DNA of 64,000 bases, taken from assembly GCA_020809705.1 (NCBI GenBank), contig CP085825.1:3038001-3102000 (forward strand), read 5' to 3'. Of this stretch, positions 59,363 to 64,000 are shown piece by piece. A program made the translations under genes and the position numbers. Source of the DNA: Calonectria ilicicola (Eukaryota; Ascomycota; Sordariomycetes; Hypocreales; Nectriaceae). Within the stretch, counting starts at the first letter, position 1. Each line of letters starts with the position of its first letter. The notes below the pieces were generated by a model. It ran no database searches, was not told the origin of the DNA, and saw only the letters and a program-made list of their open reading frames with translations.

Positions 59363-59773
59363 TTACTCCGTCTCGTTCAATCGCTGCTTCTTCTCATTTC
59401 GGCCGTCAGGAGTGTACCTGGTTTTTTGTTAGCTAAAATTCTAGATATAGCCATGATTGCGTGGTCTCAACGTACTTGAGAAGCTTCTCAATAAGGTCGA
59501 CGTGGGTCATGATCATGCGGCGGCAGCAGTAGCGCTTAAGGCCAAGCTCATCCATGGCATCTCTGGATATCCAAGTTAGCCTCCCATTATGTTGATATAA
59601 ATCCAAGAATTTCCTACCCATCGGTCTTTCGAGGGTCTGCAATCAGCTGCAGATAGCGCTCCCAAAGGTCACCAGTGACCTGGTCATGGTTAGTCAGGTT
59701 GCCGCTTCACCAGGGTAGACTAAGCGGGATCGTGTACCTTGCCGCAGGAGAAGCAACGGATGGGGATAATCAT
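59363..59773 (-). CDS. RPB10: RNA polymerases I, II and III subunit RPABC5 (Rpb10)
   Basis: Four exons on the minus strand: 59773-59738, 59679-59618, 59562-59476 and 59417-59363. They total 240 bases, giving 79 residues, close to the 70 of the yeast protein. The sequence starts [12 protein letters not shown] and continues [43 protein letters not shown]. The zinc ligands C7, C10, C45 and C46 (CX2C...CC) are intact. Rpb10 is a small subunit shared by all three nuclear RNA polymerases, sits with Rpb3/Rpb11 or AC40/AC19 and is needed for assembly. The ATG is fixed by the invariant MIIP start. The 12-codon first exon makes the gene easy to overlook. It is divergent from UTP17, with 321 bases between the start codons. 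Confidence 0.96.
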
Positions 59774-60094
59774 TTTGGCGGCTGAGGAGAGGTTGCGCGC
59801 GGTTTTGATGGTTTCCGAAACGGTTTGCGATGGATTGAAGCCTGTTGTCTTGGGGAAGTTCGCGATGGGCGCGCATCTGGTTGGCGTTGAAAATAAATTC
59901 TTGTTCCCGAAGTTTCTCCGTGGGCGCTTTATCTTATCAGCTGGCAAAAAAGTTCACCAAAGCGGGACCAAAATTTCTGTAGCACAGGCAGTTCCTCACC
60001 TTTCTCGATCGACGATCTGGTTCACGATTTGGCCTTTTCGCGCCCCCAATCACTTCGAGCTTGTGTGGGCTGCACACAAGAAACCAAAGGGAAG
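59774..60094. promoter_or_regulatory. Bidirectional RPB10/UTP17 promoter
   Basis: The whole 321 bases between the two divergent start codons must serve both genes. An AAAATTT element lies at 59970-59976, reminiscent of the rRNA-processing element (RRPE), and two GCGATGG words near 59830 and 59862 resemble the PAC element (GCGATGAG) with one change. In yeast these motifs control ribosome-biogenesis genes. The match is loose and may be chance. Confidence 0.55.
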
Positions 60095-63000
60095 ATGGCT
60101 GGCACAAAGAGCCCCCGGACGAAAGACGACCGGAACAAGAAACGCAAGAGAGAGCTTGCTGAAGCTGATTCGGGATCTAAGCGACAACGCGCTGAACGAA
60201 AAGGGAACAAGGCCAATGGGCGCAAGTCGATTGCAGATATTTTGAACTCTGCCGATGGTGCGCACTCAGCAGCTAATGGGTCGTCTACGGCGCTCACAAC
60301 CACCGGCGATCGGGAATTGAACATTCTTCGACAATTTGACAATGCTGAAGCGGGCTGGCGAGTATCGAAGCCCATGGGCGGCAGGATGCTCGACATTGAT
60401 CCTATTCTGACCGAGGATGAACAGTGAGTCTTCCTTTGACACGAAAGTGCTGAATTCCAGTGTCTAATCTGTACTAGATATCTGATCCTTGCCTACAACA
60501 CCTCAATTCAAGTCTACTCGGCTGTGGACTCTTTGTTAGTGCGCCGAATCCCCATAACAGCTATCGATTCCCCCGAGCAGAACACGTCGACCATTGTTGC
60601 TGCACGACAGTCAAAGCAGAACCCTGACTTTGTCTGGGTTGCATGCTCAGATGGTCGTGTGTTCCATGTCGACTGGACAAGCACAAAGACGCCCGAGTCC
60701 TTCCAAACTCGGTCCAAAACGGCCAAGTCTTTGGTTGTTCTGACAACATCGATCTCCAACAAGGTACAAGAAGTTCTTTTAGTTGCCGAATCAGACAAGA
60801 CAAGCCGAATCGAAGTTGTTGCCTATGAGGCAAATGTCCAAGAAGCGTCTGAGTCCAAGGTTATCGTAGCCATGAAGAAGCCTGGCGATGGACTGCAGCT
60901 TCTAGAGTCAAGCCAAGACGGTCAAGTCTTGGTTGGAGCAATCAACGACCGCCTTTTTATGGGTATCCAATCCCAAAAGAAGGCCGATAAACTGGCGGCG
61001 CTAGAGTACGAATTTTACTCCTTTGACGTTCCCGATCTTATTACAGCTCTCGACGTTCGGGTTTATTCGAGGTCTGTAGTGGGCAAGAAGTCGCGATCTG
61101 ACCCTACCCCTGTTGTTGACATTTTGATCGGTGGTGCTCGTGGTGCTATCTATCTCTATCACGACGCTTTCTTTCGCAGCCAGGGCCTTGGTGAATCGGG
61201 CTCTGAGAAGGAGATGATCCAAGCGCAAAAGTTCCACTGGCACAGAAAAGCTGTACATGCCGTGAAGTGGTCCCGTGATGGTATGTTCCCTATTGATTGA
61301 TTATGCCGTACCCAAGTTCTAACACATAAAAGGCAACTACATGATTTCTGGAGGTTCTGAAAACTCCCTTGTGCTGTGGCAAATGGACACCTCAAGAAAA
61401 GACTTCCTTCCCCACCTTTCCGGCAGCGTGGAAAACATTGTTGTTTCCGCCAATGGATCTTCCTATGTGATTCACCTTGATGACAACTCAACAATGGTTC
61501 TTTCAACTTCTGAGATGAAACCCACTGCATATATCGCCGGAATCCAGTCTGCTGCTGTCCACGTTTCTACTCCTAAGGACCTGCTCGTCCAACGAACTTG
61601 GACAGCACCACAGTCTGTGAGACGTCCTATTCCAGCTGCCATTAAACCCTCAGACCATCCAAGACTTCATGTCTGTGTGGGCAACGGCACTCAAGCTAAT
61701 TCATCTGGGGACTTTTCGGCGCCGTTGCTGCAAACGTTCGATCTAGAAACATTCCAAAGTGTTTCCAAACAGGCACTAGCTCGCACACAACCGACTGATG
61801 TTAACATCACCAACAAAGGTCATGTCATTGATGAACCGATTATCACGCACATGGCATTCTCTGCCGATGGAGAATGGCTTGCCAGTGTAGATACCTGGGA
61901 GCCTGCGCCACGGGATGTGGACAACGTAATCGGCGATTTGAAGAGTCAATTTATCCAGGAACGACGTGAAGTTTATTTGAAGTTCTGGGAGGCCCATCAA
62001 GATGATGACCAGATTGCCCTTGTTTCCAGAATTAATGCTCCTCATGCCACTACTCGTAACGAGGCTGTGCTTGATCTTGCATCAAACCCCGTCTCAACAT
62101 GTTTCGCAACTATTGGAACTGATGGTATCGTTCGTCTATGGCGACCCAAAACTCGATCGCAGAACGGTGTTGTTGTTAAAGGAACAAATGGGAAAGAGTT
62201 ATTTTCTTGGAGCTGCTCTCAAGTTATTGCTGTGGGCGACGGCCTTCCTCAGGAGGGTACAGTAGACCTTCCTGAGCCTACATCCAAGCACGAGCCTCAA
62301 GGAAGCCTCGCATTCTCTGAAGACGGTTCTACACTCTTTGTTGCTTTTGGAACCGTTGGAGTTGGTGCTATATACGTAATCGACGCGGCATCTGGTGAGA
62401 TTGTCAAGACGCTGGAGGGCCAATGGAAGGGACAGCTACGCTCAGTTCGTGCGCTGTCGCCATTTGTGATTGTGCTTTCTGACGAGCTTCGCGTCTACGA
62501 CGTCGTCAGTGACGAGCTACGATATGGTGTCTTGATTCCCAAGGGATCAGGAGATAGTGACTTGATCCAACTTGCTGTTGATCACACTTCTGGTCACTTT
62601 GCTGTGGCCCTGCCTTCCAGCGAGGGTTCTACGTTGGGCGTGTTTGAGCCGGAAGACTCGGAGCCTCTGCTTGTGCGGAGCACGCCCCAGAGGATAGTAA
62701 GCTTGATATCTGCGCCAGATACTAGCGGCTTTATTGCCCTGGATGACGCTGCGCAGATTTGGGTGGTTGCTGAAGGGTCGGATCCCTCGTCCCTCGCAAC
62801 GGTCCAGCCACTGGAAGACCTGCGCCTTGAGGACGCGGATGCGGACGCAAGTGACAATGACCAAGCTGCCCTTATTGACGAGGACGAGGATATGGGGAGC
62901 GAGGTGGAGGATGCGGCCGCCGAACCAGCCGAAGAAGAGGATGTGGAGATGGATGATGATGATGATGATGTGCAAAGGAGTGTAATCCACCAGCAACACC

Positions 63001-63110
63001 TCGCAGATATCTTTGACGCTACCCCGGCATTTGCAGCACCACCTATTGAGGACATGTTTTACAAGGTTACTAGCCTTCTCGCAACGAAACCTCTGCCGGC
63101 TTCGTCGTGA
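60095..63110 (+). CDS. UTP17: U3 snoRNP/SSU processome WD40 protein Utp17 (Nan1, WDR75 type)
   Basis: Three exons, 60095-60423, 60478-61280 and 61333-63110; 969 residues. The N-terminal 70 or so residues are basic (KKRKRELAEADSGSKRQRAERKGNK). Then WD40-type beta-propeller blades follow, for example HRKAVHAVKWSRDGNYMISGGSENSLVLWQ, HMAFSADGEWLASVD, CFATIGTDGIVRLWRPK and SLAFSEDGSTLFVAF. The C-terminus has a strongly acidic DEDEDMGSEVEDAA...DDDDDD stretch and ends in a short helical tail (IEDMFYKVTSLLATKPLP). This architecture fits Utp17/Nan1, a t-UTP/UTP-A subcomplex member needed for rDNA transcription and early 18S pre-rRNA processing. The start at 60095 is the first ATG in frame; codons upstream offer only a TTG. 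Its neighbour RPB10 fits a nucleolar role. Confidence 0.9.
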
Positions 63111-63658
63111 GCAACCTAGACGATAGACTTAATGCAACTAAGCACTTTCATGAAACATTGCTTTTTTGTGGCATGATTGGAAATGCACATCATGCATGCC
63201 GTCGACAACATTGGGGTAGAGGATGACCGATAACCGGCCTGTGTGGGTGGGATACTCTCACGGGAGGACGTCTCCAACGCCACCCGGCATTCGTCGGTTG
63301 GCTTGCCGATGCGGGGGAAAGGCCCGGAAATGGCCATTGTTTTTCTTAGCGTCGTCGGGTTTGAGAAAAGTAGGGTATCGGGAATGATTTTGCAACGAGT
63401 AGGGCGCGCGAACGGCGACGAGTGGACCAATTGCGCAATTGCGCCATGAGGTGATAAGACGGTCCTCTTGGACCAGCTGTGCCAACATTTTACCTATTTA
63501 ACACACCAACACACAAGAGAGGGAAGATACCAGTTTGCAAACCCGATCAACAGAGTTATTATTACCATTATCATTATCATCGCTCACTTGTACTTTGTGC
63601 TTTCCTCATATTGTGACGTAGGCCCTCTGCGTGTTCCTTCTTTTTCGTCACAATCATC
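63111..63658. other. Spacer before the oxygenase gene
   Basis: About 550 bases holding the UTP17 3' region and the promoter of the next plus-strand gene. An ATT/ATC-rich stretch (63557-63582) precedes the oxygenase start. No other gene was recognised. Confidence 0.5.
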
Positions 63659-64000
63659 ATGTCTTCGTTTACGTCTATCCCCATACTAGACTTAGCTGCT
63701 GCTAACGACCCAGCTACCAAGCCCGGGTTTCTCAAAGAGCTTCGCCATGCATTGATGGAGGTCGGGTTCCTCTATCTTAAGAACGTGGGCATTGCCGATG
63801 AGGAGTTTCAACGGGTAAAGACGCTGGGCAAGGCTTTCTTTGACATTCCTGAAGAAGAAAAGTGGGTATCGCATGCGATTTAAAACTGGGTGGCTATTCA
63901 AGGCCGAACCAATGCTAATGAAAATGATTGTTTAGGCTCAAGATTGAGATGAAGAATGCCAATTCATTTCTGGGCTACTCCCGGCTCTCGGCCGAGATCA
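63659..64000 (+). CDS. 2-oxoglutarate/Fe(II)-dependent oxygenase, N-terminal part
   Basis: The gene runs off the right edge. Exon 1 is 63659-63861 and exon 2 begins at 63936 (GTGGGT donor, TTTAG acceptor; the split codon gives Lys in EEK-LKIEMKN). About 89 residues are visible. They match the DIOX_N domain of the isopenicillin-N-synthase-like superfamily: an IPILDLA start, FLKELRHALMEVGFLYLKNVGI, KAFFDIPEEEK and NSFLGYSRLSAE. The catalytic HxD...H iron site lies beyond the window. Fungal members oxidise secondary metabolites, thymine-like bases or other small molecules; the substrate cannot be told from this part. No biosynthetic neighbour is present on the left. Confidence 0.88.

Overview
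The window looks like chromosomal DNA of a filamentous ascomycete, most likely a Sordariomycete and plausibly Hypocreales. The reasons are short introns (about 45-200 bases, rarely 300) with GT..AG ends and CTAAC/CTGAC-like branch sites, long non-coding spacers, a VIB-1/NDT80-type regulator, and fungal forms of MRD1, UTP17, ELL and a secreted HSW-type protein. Nothing bacterial, viral or clearly transposon-derived was recognised. Identification is from protein motifs only; genus and species cannot be fixed from the sequence by eye.

Layout, left to right. 1-634: 3' end of a GPALPP-motif gene (+). 1268-2686: membrane RING-H2 ubiquitin ligase (-). 2687-9051: gene-poor spacer. 9052-10227: cyclophilin H (+). 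11219-12814: secreted protein with an LPMO-like N-terminal histidine (-). 12815-16871: gene-poor spacer. 16872-19585: VIB-1-type NDT80 regulator (-). 20568-23375: MRD1 (-). 24200-25156: nucleoside hydrolase (-). 25157-28331: AT-richer spacer with a 9-bp minisatellite and hairpins. 28332-29069: LC8 dynein light chain in seven small exons (+). 29070-40802: an 11.7-kb stretch with no recognisable gene. 40803-42968: ELL elongation factor (+). 45633-46801: EFM2-like protein methyltransferase (+). 47884-49557: unknown protein with a possible DNA-binding N-terminus (+). 50280-52724: six-exon protein of unknown function (-). 52725-59362: gene-poor spacer. 59363-59773: RPB10 (-), divergent from 60095-63110: UTP17/NAN1 (+). 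63659-end: start of a 2-oxoglutarate/Fe(II) oxygenase (+).

There is no operon or biosynthetic cluster. Most genes are housekeeping. A loose theme is RNA synthesis and ribosome production: MRD1 and UTP17 belong to the small-subunit processome, RPB10 is shared by the three nuclear RNA polymerases, and ELL acts on RNA polymerase II. RPB10 and UTP17 share a 321-bp divergent promoter. The more unusual items are the His-1 secreted protein with three THIN repeats near its C-terminus, the six-exon protein with four Cys-Trp motifs and a tandem NAGNAG splice acceptor, the unknown 537-residue protein, and the very long spacers. All exon models were assembled by hand from splice signals and reading frames, so boundaries are predictions.
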